64,000 nt of DNA from Solibacillus faecavium (GCF_014836905.1 NZ_JACSPZ010000002.1:62001-126000), one strand, 5' to 3'; positions 51,478 through 61,023 are shown, counted from the first letter of the stretch. The notes: generated by a model from the letters alone, not told the origin. Numbers and translations: made by a program.

Positions 51478-51981
51478 GTGATTTTAGATCAAGAACTACA
51501 TATTCGACTTATGGACAAGACTGATTTCAATCTAATGGTAAAGTGGCTAAATAATCAGCAGGTATTAGAGTTTTATGAAGAACCACCTTCAAATTTAGAA
51601 CGAGTGATAAATAAATACGGACCGAGAATAGACGGCAAACACTATGTTACGCCCTGTATTGTAGAATGCAATAATGAATCAATTGGTTATATGCAATATT
51701 ATGAGATTCAAGAAACAGAATTGAAAAAGTACGGCTATCCAGGAAACCAAAATATTTATGGAATAGATCAATTTATTGGTGAACCTAAATTATGGGGGCA
51801 AGGAATAGGGACAAAAATGATAAAACTGATGTTAAATTTCCTTTGTAATAAAGGTGCCTCAAAGGTTCTATTAGAGGTGAAAAGTAATAACACTAGAGCA
51901 ATATCAAGCTATAAAAAATGCGGTTTTAAGAGAATTAAAGATCTTAACAACGATCTCGTTTTAATGGAATGGATAGCTTGA
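51478..51981 (+). CDS. GNAT acetyltransferase, AAC(6')-like
   Basis: A 167-residue acetyltransferase starting at GTG. The phrase IRLMDKTDFNLMVKWLNNQQVLEFYE and GIDQFIGEPKLWGQGIGTKMIKLM (acetyl-CoA loop) resemble the AAC(6') and Acetyltransf_8 group. The family includes aminoglycoside 6'-acetyltransferases, but many members have other substrates, so resistance is not claimed. GGGGGGAGAAAAAAGGC precedes the start. Confidence 0.82.
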   Translation: MILDQELHIRLMDKTDFNLMVKWLNNQQVLEFYEEPPSNLERVINKYGPRIDGKHYVTPCIVECNNESIGYMQYYEIQETELKKYGYPGNQNIYGIDQFIGEPKLWGQGIGTKMIKLMLNFLCNKGASKVLLEVKSNNTRAISSYKKCGFKRIKDLNNDLVLMEWIA

Positions 51982-52099
51982 ATCGATTAATAATAAAAGA
52001 AGAACCCATTTTAATCATTCTTTAATCAAAACGGATTCTCCTTATATTTATAAAATACTTACGAGCTTTTCATCAATTCCACCACGGCTGTCACTACTG

Positions 52100-53158
52100 C
52101 TATTTTGCTGTATATTTTTTTATAGCCGGAATAATTTCATTGCCGATCAGCTCGATGTTTTTCATTACTTTATCAAACGGAACGCCACCGAAATCAATTT
52201 GAGCCATGAAGCGTTGCATGCCGAACAGTTCATATTGGTACAGCATTTTTTCAATAATTTGATTCGGGCTACCGACCATTAAGGCATCCTCTACTCGAGG
52301 GGCCTGTTCTACTTGCCAGCGCGGATAGCCTTGTCCACGAATTGCCTGGAAACCGCCACTTAAAAATGGATGCATCCCGTCAACTGCCTCTTGTTCGGTT
52401 TCTGCGACATAAAATAAACTTGTCGTTGCGATCGGTAATGTACTTGTATCAAAGCCACTGCGATCTGCTGCTTCACGGTAAGCATCAACAGAGGCCTTGA
52501 AGTTAATCGAAGGACCGCCTAAAGTTGTCAGCATCATCGGAATACCCATATAACCAGCTTTTATGGCACTTCCCGGAGGTCCTCCAACTGCACGCCAAAT
52601 TGGAATGGAGCCGTTTAATGGCTGCGGCAAAATATGGGCATTATTTAAAGTAGGACGGAATTTACCACTGTAATTGACTACCGTATTGTCATTTAACTGT
52701 TTTAGTAAAGCTAGCTTTTCCTCAAATATTTCTTCATAATCACGTAAGCTCACACCGAACAATTCATGTGCGCCAACACGCGATCCACGACCCGCAACAA
52801 TTTCTGCACGGCCGTTTGAAATTAAATCAATTGTTGCAAAGTCTTCATATACACGAACCGGATCAGCTACACTCAATACGGTTGCAGAGCTCGAAAGTTT
52901 GATGCTCTTCGTAGCATTGGCTATCGCACCTAACACAACGGAATGTGCCTGTGTTGTAAAATATTGCTGATGACTTTCACCAACCGCAAACACATCAATC
53001 CCAGCTTGCTCGGCTAATTGGCTTGCCTCGATAATCTCGTTTAGACGCTGTTGTGCAGAAATACGAGATCCTGTTAATGGATTTGGCATATGGTCTCCTA
53101 ATGTATAAAGTCCAAATTCCATCCCTTTTGTTTCATCAATTCGATATTGTTCCATCAT
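52100..53158 (-). CDS. LLM class flavin-dependent oxidoreductase
   Basis: A 352-residue luciferase-like enzyme: FGLYTLGDHMPNPLTGSRIS, AGIDVFAVGESHQQYFTTQAHSVVLGAIANAT and GRAEIVAGRGSRVGAHELFG. It resembles the MsnO8 and alkane-type LLMs. It is the third gene of an operon with an MhqR-type regulator and a ring-cleaving dioxygenase, so a role against quinone- or aromatic-type compounds is plausible. It is separate from the two LLM genes of the sulfur operon. Confidence 0.87.
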   Translation of the reverse strand: MMEQYRIDETKGMEFGLYTLGDHMPNPLTGSRISAQQRLNEIIEASQLAEQAGIDVFAVGESHQQYFTTQAHSVVLGAIANATKSIKLSSSATVLSVADPVRVYEDFATIDLISNGRAEIVAGRGSRVGAHELFGVSLRDYEEIFEEKLALLKQLNDNTVVNYSGKFRPTLNNAHILPQPLNGSIPIWRAVGGPPGSAIKAGYMGIPMMLTTLGGPSINFKASVDAYREAADRSGFDTSTLPIATTSLFYVAETEQEAVDGMHPFLSGGFQAIRGQGYPRWQVEQAPRVEDALMVGSPNQIIEKMLYQYELFGMQRFMAQIDFGGVPFDKVMKNIELIGNEIIPAIKKYTAK

Positions 53159-53168
53159 TCATTTCTCC

Positions 53169-54107
53169 TTAAAAAATCGGTTTTAGTTTTGCGGTAATTT
53201 CTTCGCGTTTCTCTTCCAAAAAGTCCGGCAAATCCAGCTGTTCCCCGAGTGTTTCGATATCGCCATCACGTAAAAAGCCTGGACCATCAGTTGCTATTTC
53301 AAATAAAATTCCGTTCGATTCACGAAAATATAAGCTTTTAAAATAATATCGGTCTACAATGCCTGATGAGATGAATCCACGTTTTTTTACTTGTTCATCC
53401 CAATAGGCGAGTTCCTCGTCATTTTTCACACGGATCGCCAAATGGTGAATACTGCCTCGACCTGGTTTTTCGGAAGCACCATCCTGTTCGTTGATGAAAA
53501 TCTCACCAAATATTTCACCTTTAACGGATTGGAGAAGGGCAGTAGTTTCTGTCTGTTCATTTACTTCATAACCGAATATTTCAGTTAATGTACGAATGAG
53601 TTTCCCCATATTTTTTACGGTCATTTCTACAGGACCCATACCTTGTATTTGATGTTCAGGCGGTACTACCGACTTTTCATACGTTTCCCAATGAGGAACT
53701 TTTGTATTGGGTGCGGCAATCAGTACCATACGTAAACCTTCTTCATCCTCAAATAGCACAGCAGGACGGTTCGTAAATGTAGAGCGCCCCTCATGCTTTA
53801 CACCAAACTCATCAAATCGCTTTATCCAATAGTTCAGGCTTTCTTCAGAAGGGACGATTAAACCGATTTTCGTAATCGCATTCGTACCACGATGAGTGCG
53901 ACCGACTAGTGGAATTTCAAAAAATGATAACTCGGTACCAGGGCTGCCTGTTTTATCTCCGTAGAATAAATGATACATGGAAGTTTCATCTTGATTAACT
54001 GTTACTTTTACACGGCGCAACCCTAGAACATCTCGGTAAAAGGTATTATTTTGCTGTGCATTTTTCGTAATCATGGAAATGTGATGATGTCCTGGAATTG
54101 TATACAT
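53169..54107 (-). CDS. Ring-cleaving dioxygenase, MhqA/MhqO type
   Basis: A 312-residue protein with two glyoxalase/extradiol dioxygenase halves. Metal ligands are His in PGHHHISMITKN (first half), His in GSIHHLAIRVKND (second half) and Glu in NGILFEIATDGPGFL. It is like MhqA/MhqO, which open hydroquinone or catechol rings. AGGAGGAAACAT precedes the ATG. It follows the MarR gene by 18 bp. Confidence 0.9.
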   Translation of the reverse strand: MYTIPGHHHISMITKNAQQNNTFYRDVLGLRRVKVTVNQDETSMYHLFYGDKTGSPGTELSFFEIPLVGRTHRGTNAITKIGLIVPSEESLNYWIKRFDEFGVKHEGRSTFTNRPAVLFEDEEGLRMVLIAAPNTKVPHWETYEKSVVPPEHQIQGMGPVEMTVKNMGKLIRTLTEIFGYEVNEQTETTALLQSVKGEIFGEIFINEQDGASEKPGRGSIHHLAIRVKNDEELAYWDEQVKKRGFISSGIVDRYYFKSLYFRESNGILFEIATDGPGFLRDGDIETLGEQLDLPDFLEEKREEITAKLKPIF

Positions 54108-54125
54108 ATATGTTTCCTCCTATTT

Positions 54126-54560
54126 TTACTTACTCCGCTGTTCACTACTCTTTTGAACACGGGATATCAGTTTATATAATATTTTCTGTTCTTCTTTTGT
54201 TAATGTTTCGTCAAAAAAAGAAGATTGAAAGGCGAGCTGGGCTTCAAAAGCATTGTTTAACTTTTCGTTGCCTTTTGGTGTTAATGAGATAAATTTCGTT
54301 TTCCAGTCCTGATGTCTTGCAATAAGCTGTTCCTGTTCAAGACGTGTAAGCATTCGGGAAATACCACCTTGTGTTACCGTTACTTTCTCTGCAAGCTCGG
54401 ATTGTGTAATCGGCTCGAATATGGAGATTTGCAAGAGCACATCGAATTGCGCAGTAGTTAAGTCAAACTGTTTTAAAAACTCATTTGAAAGATTGTTACT
54501 CTCATGAGTAAAACGCATCATACGAAGCCATATAAGAGAGCCTAAAGTATTTTTCTTCAT
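54126..54560 (-). CDS. MarR family repressor, MhqR-like
   Basis: A 144-residue winged-helix regulator: [42 protein letters not shown] (recognition helix) and a wing with [11 protein letters not shown]. MhqR in B. subtilis senses quinones and controls dioxygenase genes, and here it heads the same type of operon. A matching operator sits at 54620. No conserved sensing Cys is visible. Confidence 0.85.
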   Translation of the reverse strand: MKKNTLGSLIWLRMMRFTHESNNLSNEFLKQFDLTTAQFDVLLQISIFEPITQSELAEKVTVTQGGISRMLTRLEQEQLIARHQDWKTKFISLTPKGNEKLNNAFEAQLAFQSSFFDETLTKEEQKILYKLISRVQKSSEQRSK

Positions 54561-54619
54561 CGTACACGTCCTTTCTTAGTTATCACTTTACTACTCAAAT
54601 GATAATAATGCAACGAAAA

Positions 54620-54637
54620 TATCTCGAATTCGAAATA
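54620..54637. promoter_or_regulatory. MhqR-type operator
   Basis: TATCTCGAATTCGAAATA is a near-perfect palindrome (one arm base differs) that closely matches the TATCTCGAATTCGAGATA-like MhqR box of B. subtilis as I recall it. It lies 60 bp before the regulator gene. Confidence 0.7.
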
Positions 54638-54694
54638 AAATTAATTGTAACTTTTTTACTTTTCTTGCGACCAATATAGAAAGGGGGATGACGA

Positions 54695-55102
54695 ATGCGA
54701 AAATGGTTAATTTTATGCATTTTTGTTTTATTAGGTGGCTGTCATTCACCACAGCAATCCGGTTTTATTAAAGCGCTGGAGGAACTGCAAGTACCTATAA
54801 AAGTAATGGAGGAAAAAGAAAAATCGATTTTCACGCAGGATTTAAATGGGGAAAAGCCGAAAACGTATTTACTGAATGATAAATTACTCTCGGTATATAC
54901 ATTTGACCAGAGCAAAGATCGTTCAAAAGCGAGGCAGCAATTTTACGAAAAAACCGCCTCACAAAATGTCGTCTCTTATGAACTGTATGAGCAAAATACA
55001 ATGCTCATTTTTTATGTCCATGAACAAAATTTAAATGTTACCGTTCCATACGATGAACAGATCCGCAAAGCTCTAACACAACTAGGGGAGGACGAGGAAT
55101 GA
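54695..55102 (+). CDS. Putative lipoprotein
   Basis: A 135-residue lipoprotein with lipobox LGGC (Cys at about 16) and mature part KALEELQVPIKVMEEKEKSIF. No family recognised. AAGGGGGATGAC precedes the ATG. It overlaps the next lipoprotein gene by 4 bp (ATGA), so the two are coupled. Confidence 0.72.
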   Translation: MRKWLILCIFVLLGGCHSPQQSGFIKALEELQVPIKVMEEKEKSIFTQDLNGEKPKTYLLNDKLLSVYTFDQSKDRSKARQQFYEKTASQNVVSYELYEQNTMLIFYVHEQNLNVTVPYDEQIRKALTQLGEDEE

Positions 55103-56229
55103 AAAGAATACTTATATTTGCGGTGCTGCTGCTGTTAGTCGGATGTACAGATGAACAGAACGATTCAAGTATAATTCAGCGCGCAGTAATTGAACGGGTA
55201 GTTAGCGATAAAAATATTGGGACAGAAGAGATCATGGTTTTTGATAAAGAGGAGCTTAATGACATCCAGGATTATTTGTCCGAAACGAAATGGGAGCCAA
55301 ATGTGAAGCCCGAATTGGTACGGCAGGAAGATATAGTATTAAGATTATTTATTGAATTGGAAAAAAACATGCCTGAACGTATTTATGAGTACCGAATCTG
55401 GTATGGGCAAGATCAGTCCATGATGATTCTAAGTAATATTGAAACAGAAGGGTATGGACGGCTAAATGCTAAGTTTGGCAAACCGTTTAAAGAGCTACTT
55501 CAAACAATAACAAGTTATAAAAAGCAGGTCATTGATAGACATGGGCAGATTGAAAATGAAGAACTGTTTGAACAATTTTTAAAAGACATCGAAGCAAATA
55601 ACGAAACATTACTTGAATTAACCCGTTACACAATCGAAGGGGACCCGATTTACTGGACAATTGAATATGACGGACAGCATTTTGCGATTGAAATTGATAA
55701 CCGGGAAGATGCATTTGGAAGTAAAACGGTGGAAAACTATCAATGCACAAAATTGGATGAGGTTGTGACAGGTTCTTTAATCGATTATAACTTTACAGGG
55801 TGTGATGGAGATTTTGATATTAATTTGCTGTCAGTTGAAAAAACTACAGAAGCATCTACTAAGCTTGAAATTCCAAATATAAACTTAGTAATTGGTGATC
55901 AAACAATTAAAATTTATAAAGGGGCCTATTCCTGGAGCTCATTTGATGCATCAACCGGAGAAACGACTACAACTATGACAGACCACGCATCGCCCAATCA
56001 AATGATGGAGACAGTTCAGGAAATAGAAGTGAATCTAAATGAACCGGTTGAGATCACTTTTGATAGTGAACCGACAAAGGTGGAATTCAATATTTGGAAT
56101 GAATCAGGCATCACCTCAACGTATTATTCATTGGAAGAAATTAAGGAAACAGGGCCTGTCATTATGGAAATTGTAGGCTATTGGAATGAGAGTCGCGCAA
56201 CGTATGTAACGGCGTTAAACATAGAATAA
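55099..56229 (+). CDS. Putative lipoprotein, 376 residues
   Basis: A larger lipoprotein with lipobox LVGC (Cys at about 15), then an acidic domain (LNDIQDYLSETKWEPNVKPE) and a C-terminal half with many Thr/Glu strands (GAYSWSSFDASTGETTTTM). The family is not recognised. It may act with the upstream lipoprotein at the cell surface. GGGAGGACGAGG precedes the ATG. Confidence 0.7.
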   Translation: MKRILIFAVLLLLVGCTDEQNDSSIIQRAVIERVVSDKNIGTEEIMVFDKEELNDIQDYLSETKWEPNVKPELVRQEDIVLRLFIELEKNMPERIYEYRIWYGQDQSMMILSNIETEGYGRLNAKFGKPFKELLQTITSYKKQVIDRHGQIENEELFEQFLKDIEANNETLLELTRYTIEGDPIYWTIEYDGQHFAIEIDNREDAFGSKTVENYQCTKLDEVVTGSLIDYNFTGCDGDFDINLLSVEKTTEASTKLEIPNINLVIGDQTIKIYKGAYSWSSFDASTGETTTTMTDHASPNQMMETVQEIEVNLNEPVEITFDSEPTKVEFNIWNESGITSTYYSLEEIKETGPVIMEIVGYWNESRATYVTALNIE

Positions 56230-56239
56230 CAGCAAAATA

Positions 56240-56281
56240 AAAGGTCAATAAAATCGGGTACATAGATTTTATTGACCTTTA
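56240..56281. terminator. Bidirectional terminator
   Basis: AAAGGTCAATAAAATC pairs perfectly with GATTTTATTGACCTTT. It ends both the lipoprotein operon and metC on the other strand. Confidence 0.9.
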
Positions 56282-56283
56282 TA

Positions 56284-57447
56284 TTATTTTATTTCGCCAG
56301 CAATTTGTAATGCCTGCGTGAAATCTTCAATTAAATCGTCTTCATTTTCCAAACCGACTGAAAAACGCAGCAATCCGTCTGTTATACCACGCTTCGCACG
56401 CTCTTCCGGCTCCATTGCCGCATGACTCATTTTGGCAGGGTACGATAAAATCGATTCAACACCACCAAGACTGACAGCAAAAACGGGAATCTTCATTGCG
56501 TCAACAAACGCTTTGGCAATTTCATAGTTCGGTAAACTAAACGATAATACCGCTCCGGCAGAAGTCGCCTGCGCTGTATGAATCTCATAGCCAGGGTGAG
56601 AGGGAAGACCAGGGTAATATACTTTTTCCACTAACGGATGGTCATGTAAAAACTGTGCAATTCGCATCGCAACACGTGATTCTTCATTGAATCGAACAGC
56701 TGTTGTTTTCATGTTCTGAATTAACGTGTAGCAATCCTGTACACCTAATACAGATCCAAAAGAATTTTGGACGAAATAAATTTGATTGCCGAGCTCTTCA
56801 TCCTTCGTTACGACTAAACCGGCCACAATATCCGAATGTCCTGATAAAAACTTCGTCGCAGAATGAATGACTACGTCTACACCCATATCAAGCGGTTTTT
56901 GATGCAATGGTGTCATAAACGTATTGTCCAAAAATGTCATCGCACCATGTTGTTTCGCAATCTCGACAACAGCACGAATATCCGTAATACCTAATGTAGG
57001 ATTTGATGGCGTTTCCATATAAATTAATTTCGTGTCAGGACGGACTGCTGCTTTAACAGCCTCAATATCCGTAAAGTCTACAAATGTATGGGTAATTCCA
57101 TAGCGAGGCAATACTTTTGTGACAAAACGGTACGTCCCTCCGTAGACATCCTCTGTAATAACGATATGATCACCGGCAGATAAAATCATAAAGCATGCAG
57201 ATACAGCAGCCATGCCTGTTGCAAAGGCGAAACCTCGATTTCCGCCTTCCAGTTCAGCGATAGCCTTTTCCAATGCGGCACGTGTCGGGTTACCGGAACG
57301 GGCATAATCATATTCGCCAAATTCATCGATTGATTCTTGATGGAAAGTGGAAGAAAGGTACATCGGTACATTTACTGCACCTTTTTTATCGGCATAGCCT
57401 TCACGAATGGCCCCGTGAATAAGTGCTGTTTCAATGCGATTGGTCAT
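56284..57447 (-). CDS. metC: Trans-sulfuration PLP enzyme, MetC-type
   Basis: A 387-residue PLP enzyme of the Cys/Met metabolism family. PLP lysine in HSATKFLSGHSDIVAGLVV at about 195, YDYARSGNPTRAALEKAIAELEGG and GGVESILSYPAKMSHAAM. In B. subtilis the same gene order (metI-metC) makes cystathionine beta-lyase second. Its ATG overlaps the upstream metI stop by 4 bp. The exact reaction (beta-lyase or gamma-lyase) cannot be told by eye. Confidence 0.85.
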   Translation of the reverse strand: MTNRIETALIHGAIREGYADKKGAVNVPMYLSSTFHQESIDEFGEYDYARSGNPTRAALEKAIAELEGGNRGFAFATGMAAVSACFMILSAGDHIVITEDVYGGTYRFVTKVLPRYGITHTFVDFTDIEAVKAAVRPDTKLIYMETPSNPTLGITDIRAVVEIAKQHGAMTFLDNTFMTPLHQKPLDMGVDVVIHSATKFLSGHSDIVAGLVVTKDEELGNQIYFVQNSFGSVLGVQDCYTLIQNMKTTAVRFNEESRVAMRIAQFLHDHPLVEKVYYPGLPSHPGYEIHTAQATSAGAVLSFSLPNYEIAKAFVDAMKIPVFAVSLGGVESILSYPAKMSHAAMEPEERAKRGITDGLLRFSVGLENEDDLIEDFTQALQIAGEIK

Positions 57448-58559
57448 GAGAATTCACCTCGTAACGTATCGAAAACTTGCTGAAGGTCGGCAATTAAATC
57501 ATCCGCTTCTTCAATCCCTACAGAAAAACGCAGCAATCGGTCACATACTCCACGTGCTACACGCTCCTCATACGGCATATCGGCATGAGTCTGTGTGGCA
57601 GGGTATGTAATAAAGCTTTCCACGCCGCCTAAGCTTTCTGCAAATGTAATAAGTTTCATTGCTTTTAAAAACGGATTGACCATCAAAGCTTCCTTCACGC
57701 GGAATGAAAGCATGCCGCCTTTTCCTGTATACAGCACATCCGTAACGAGTGGTTCATTCTTTAAATACTCCGCAATTTTCTTCGCATTTGCATCATGCTG
57801 CTTTAGACGAAGATGCAAAGTTTTCAATCCGCGAATAAGCAGCCACGAATCCATCGGTGCTAACACCATACCGATTCCGTTATGATAATAGGCTAGTTTT
57901 TCACACAACTCTGTACCTTTTGCAACGACAAGTCCTGCTAATACATCATTGTGTCCGCCAATATATTTCGTTGCACTATGTAAAACAATATCCGCTCCTA
58001 ATTCAATCGGACGCTGGAAATACGGTGTATAAAATGTGTTATCCACAATTAAAAGTAATTGATGCTTTTTAGCCAATGCTGCATATTGAACTAAATCAAT
58101 TTCCTGCATTAAAGGATTCGTAGGTGTCTCGATAAACAACGCCTTCGTATTTTCATTGATTGCACTTTCTACTTCATTTACATTCGTAAACGCATTATAG
58201 ACAGGTTTAATGTTGTAATTTTCTGAAAACGTTTTAAATAGTCGGTACGTTCCGCCGTATAAATCCTCTGGTACGATTAGTTCATCATTCGGTTTAAATA
58301 ATGACATGACAAGCTGAATGGCTGCCATCCCTGAACTACAGGCAAACCCAGCATCTCCACCTTCAAGTTCTGCAATTCCTTCTTCCAAAATAGAGCGTGT
58401 CGGATTTTTTGTACGTGTATAATCATAGCCCGTAGATTCACCGATTCCAGTATGCTGGTAGGCTGTAGACATATAAATCGGAGGATTGATTGCTCCTGTT
58501 TTTGCATCACTTAAATTTCCAAGCTGTACTAATTTTGTCTCAATAGAGCGCTGTGACAT
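57444..58559 (-). CDS. metI: Cystathionine gamma-synthase / O-acylhomoserine thiolyase
   Basis: A 371-residue enzyme with PLP lysine in LHSATKYIGGHNDVLAGLVV at about 200, YDYTRTKNPTRSILEEGIAELEGG and FAESLGGVESFITYPATQTHADMP. It matches MetI of B. subtilis, which makes cystathionine (or homocysteine) from O-acetylhomoserine. AAGGAAGTG precedes the ATG. In Bacillus this operon has an S-box (SAM) riboswitch; none is visible upstream here. Confidence 0.88.
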   Translation of the reverse strand: MSQRSIETKLVQLGNLSDAKTGAINPPIYMSTAYQHTGIGESTGYDYTRTKNPTRSILEEGIAELEGGDAGFACSSGMAAIQLVMSLFKPNDELIVPEDLYGGTYRLFKTFSENYNIKPVYNAFTNVNEVESAINENTKALFIETPTNPLMQEIDLVQYAALAKKHQLLLIVDNTFYTPYFQRPIELGADIVLHSATKYIGGHNDVLAGLVVAKGTELCEKLAYYHNGIGMVLAPMDSWLLIRGLKTLHLRLKQHDANAKKIAEYLKNEPLVTDVLYTGKGGMLSFRVKEALMVNPFLKAMKLITFAESLGGVESFITYPATQTHADMPYEERVARGVCDRLLRFSVGIEEADDLIADLQQVFDTLRGEFS

Positions 58560-59031
58560 GAAAACACTTCCTTACACTTAATTTACGAAACATTTCAAAT
58601 GGATCGATTATTAAATCAATTTAACATGAACAACTGAAAGGGACAATAGCGGAAAGTAGGAATTAACGAAATGGAGAGTAAAACGTGTAAAAAAGAACAA
58701 TAACGCAACTCTGCAACAAATGGACATGTATAAATAATTGCTAAAATAGTTGCATATACTTCCAAAAAACAAACGACGCCAATCGACATTTCTGTTTGAC
58801 AATAAACGATGATCTTTAATGTTAGACCGTTTCTCAATTATTTCCCCAAATATTTCACCTCTTTTTCTTAACCCTAAAGTAATTCCACATTTTATGATTG
58901 ATACATAGTGAAAATAACACGTGAAACAAGAAAATCTAGCAATATACTTATAAAGGATAAGGAATTTTGGCAGTAAGCCTTCTAAACAAACATATGGATT
59001 TCGAAATCAACGAAGAGGAGAAGGTAATATA
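58560..59031. other. Intergenic stretch upstream of metI
   Basis: About 470 bp. I looked for an S-box, T-box and known motifs on the minus strand and saw none. Minus-strand frames (58611-58837) are hydrophobic but have no ribosome binding site. Otherwise A/T-rich and featureless to me. Confidence 0.5.
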
Positions 59032-59208
59032 ATGATACATGTATTTCTAATAGCAGCATTGGGTTTCATTGGAACAGCCTTTTTTATAATGCCATACCTT
59101 ATAGCTGTTGCATTATGTATACTAGTGAATTGGATGATGATCCGGATTACATTTCCACATCTAAAAAAACACATGATTGAACGGGAACTGCCAAATGGAA
59201 GTCCTTAA
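59032..59208 (+). CDS. Small membrane protein, 58 residues
   Basis: A short ORF starting MIHVFLIAALGFIGTAFFIM and ending KKHMIERELPNGSP, with one or two membrane helices and a basic C-terminus. GAGGAGAAGG nine bases ahead of the ATG supports it. Its 3' end overlaps the DedA gene by 14 bp, so DedA translation is probably coupled to it. No family recognised. Confidence 0.6.
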   Translation: MIHVFLIAALGFIGTAFFIMPYLIAVALCILVNWMMIRITFPHLKKHMIERELPNGSP

Positions 59209-59680
59209 TCAGCTTGTGTCGCAATATGGGTACTTGGCTATTTTCGTAATTCTTTCATTAGGGCTTTTCGGACTCCCAATCCCTGATGAATTACTCGTTT
59301 TATGGATAGGGTATTTTACTAAAATCGGCACGCTGAATTACACCTATTCTCTTGTCGTCTGCATTATCGGTACGTTTCTCGGGATGATGTTCAGCTATTA
59401 TGTTGGGAAAAAAGCGGGTCGTCCTTTAATTGAGCATATTGGCAGGTGGATTGGATTAACAGACAAAAGAATAGGAAAGACCGAAAAATGGATTCATAAG
59501 TATGGCCCGTCTTCTATTGTCATCAGTTTCTTTATACCAGGTATACGGCATGTTACAGGCTATTTCTTTGGTGTTTCTCAGATGAGATTAAAAACCTATG
59601 CGATTTATGTAGGCATCAGTGCAATTATTTGGTGTTGTGTACTTTTAACTTTAGGAAGAATGGTAGGTCACTTTGATTAA
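59195..59680 (+). CDS. DedA family membrane protein (VTT domain)
   Basis: A 161-residue VTT/DedA protein: LVSQYGYLAIFVILSLGLFGLPIPDEL, GTFLGMMFSYYVGKKAGRPLI and IVISFFIPGIRHVTGYFFGVSQM, the conserved F-x-R/P-G-x-R-x-x-x-G motif. Such proteins move lipids (for example undecaprenyl phosphate) across the membrane. The ATG at 59195 is chosen because it sits at the end of the small ORF. Its terminator follows at 59725. Confidence 0.9.
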   Translation: MEVLNQLVSQYGYLAIFVILSLGLFGLPIPDELLVLWIGYFTKIGTLNYTYSLVVCIIGTFLGMMFSYYVGKKAGRPLIEHIGRWIGLTDKRIGKTEKWIHKYGPSSIVISFFIPGIRHVTGYFFGVSQMRLKTYAIYVGISAIIWCCVLLTLGRMVGHFD

Positions 59681-59724
59681 TAACACGGGGGAGAATTAAA
59701 AGAGCAATGGTTAATATTCATTAT

Positions 59725-59767
59725 GAAAGCCACGAAATGTTGAATCTATAACATTTCATGGCTTTTT
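59725..59767. terminator. Bidirectional terminator
   Basis: AAAGCCACGAAATGTT pairs with AACATTTCATGGCTTT, then T's; lies between DedA and the convergent mscL. Confidence 0.9.
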
Positions 59768-59790
59768 TAGTTTATCTGATTAAGATTTGA

Positions 59791-60192
59791 TTATTTGGCT
59801 TGTTCGTTCTTTAATAAATCACGAATTTCTTTTAAAAGTTCTTCCTTCGTATCAAGTTCCGGTTTTGGCTCTTCTACAATTTCCGATTCCTTTTTCCGAT
59901 TTAATTTTGTTAATAGGCGTAGAGCCATGAAAATGGCAAACGCAATAATAAGAAAATCAATAATCGATTGGACAAATACTCCAAGTGCTATTTGTGCCTC
60001 ACCTGAACCAAATTTCCACTCATCCTTTAAATCAATTCCACCTGTAAGCATCCCTACAAGAGGCATAATAATATTTTCTACTAAAGATGTTACGATTTTT
60101 CCAAATGCAGATCCAATTACAACTGCAACAGCTAAGTCGATGACATTACCTTTCATCGCAAATTCCTTAAAGTCTTTCCACATCTTCAACAA
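59791..60192 (-). CDS. mscL: Large-conductance mechanosensitive channel
   Basis: A 133-residue subunit that opens a wide pore when the membrane is stretched, protecting the cell from osmotic downshock. It begins [38 protein letters not shown] (N-terminal helix and TM1), has a loop with [15 protein letters not shown] and TM2 at about 68-95, then a charged C-terminal helix ([12 protein letters not shown]). AGGAGTTGTTG precedes the ATG. Confidence 0.96.
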   Translation of the reverse strand: MLKMWKDFKEFAMKGNVIDLAVAVVIGSAFGKIVTSLVENIIMPLVGMLTGGIDLKDEWKFGSGEAQIALGVFVQSIIDFLIIAFAIFMALRLLTKLNRKKESEIVEEPKPELDTKEELLKEIRDLLKNEQAK

Positions 60193-60327
60193 CTCCTAAA
60201 ATCAATAATTAATGCAGTTTTCTATTGTAACGATTGTCTATCTGATTATCAACTATGAAATAGAGTTGAAATTTAGTAAAATGAATAGAATAGTAGGGTT
60301 TTAATCAGTTAAAGATTGGTGGCGGCT

Positions 60328-61023
60328 ATGGCAAAAAGCAAAAAGAAACAACCTTTATTATCACCTAAAGTAAAAATTTACTTAATCGTACTACTCATTC
60401 CGATATCATTAACAATATACATATTTGCTTTTTTTAGTTGGCAGCAAATTCGTGGATTGCCTTTTATCGAACGATTTACCGAAAAGTCGGTCTACCAGCA
60501 AATTCAGGATCAATTTGATTTAGAAATCCCGATCGAGTACATACCTGTCTATGTAGCGGCGGAACAAAAGTATAATGTTCCATGGACACTTCTTGCTGCG
60601 CATCATCGAGTAGAAACGCGTTTTTCTACAATGAGAACGCTTATTTCCCCAGTGGGAGCAGAAGGGCATATGCAATTTATGCCTTGTACATTTGTCGGCT
60701 GGAAGCACCCGTCATGTAAAGACTTAGGTTTAGGTGAGATTCCGGAAAAGGATAAAACGAATCCAGCAGTAATAAAAAAATATGGTGGGTATGGGGTAGA
60801 TGCCAATGGCGATGGTATTGCAGATCCGTTTGACATTGAAGACGCGATTTTTAGTGCGGCAAAGTTTTTATCGATTGCCGGAGTAAGGAATGGGGAACTG
60901 AAAAAAGCTGTTTTTCAATATAATCACAGCGATGCCTATGTAGAAGATGTTTTATATTATTACAAACAATACCGTGATTATGGTGATCAATTGAAGCAAA
61001 TTGCAATGGATGATACTAAATAA
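60328..61023 (+). CDS. Lytic transglycosylase domain protein
   Basis: A 231-residue membrane-anchored SLT-type enzyme that cuts peptidoglycan glycan strands. One helix at about 14-35, then PWTLLAAHHRVETRFSTM with catalytic Glu and SPVGAEGHMQFMPCTFVGW (SLT motif), ending with DANGDGIADPFDIEDAIFSAAKFLS and the closing AVFQYNHSDAYVEDVL. A DxNGDGxxD loop may bind calcium. The start at 60328 (MAKSKKK) is chosen because GGTGGCGGCT lies just ahead. Confidence 0.85.
   Translation: MAKSKKKQPLLSPKVKIYLIVLLIPISLTIYIFAFFSWQQIRGLPFIERFTEKSVYQQIQDQFDLEIPIEYIPVYVAAEQKYNVPWTLLAAHHRVETRFSTMRTLISPVGAEGHMQFMPCTFVGWKHPSCKDLGLGEIPEKDKTNPAVIKKYGGYGVDANGDGIADPFDIEDAIFSAAKFLSIAGVRNGELKKAVFQYNHSDAYVEDVLYYYKQYRDYGDQLKQIAMDDTK

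Noticed and set aside
51478-51981. Calling a definite aminoglycoside resistance gene
   Set aside because: Only family-level resemblance is visible; active-site details do not decide the substrate.
58611-58837. Two minus-strand hydrophobic frames upstream of metI
   Set aside because: No ribosome binding site; hydrophobicity follows from A/T-rich DNA.
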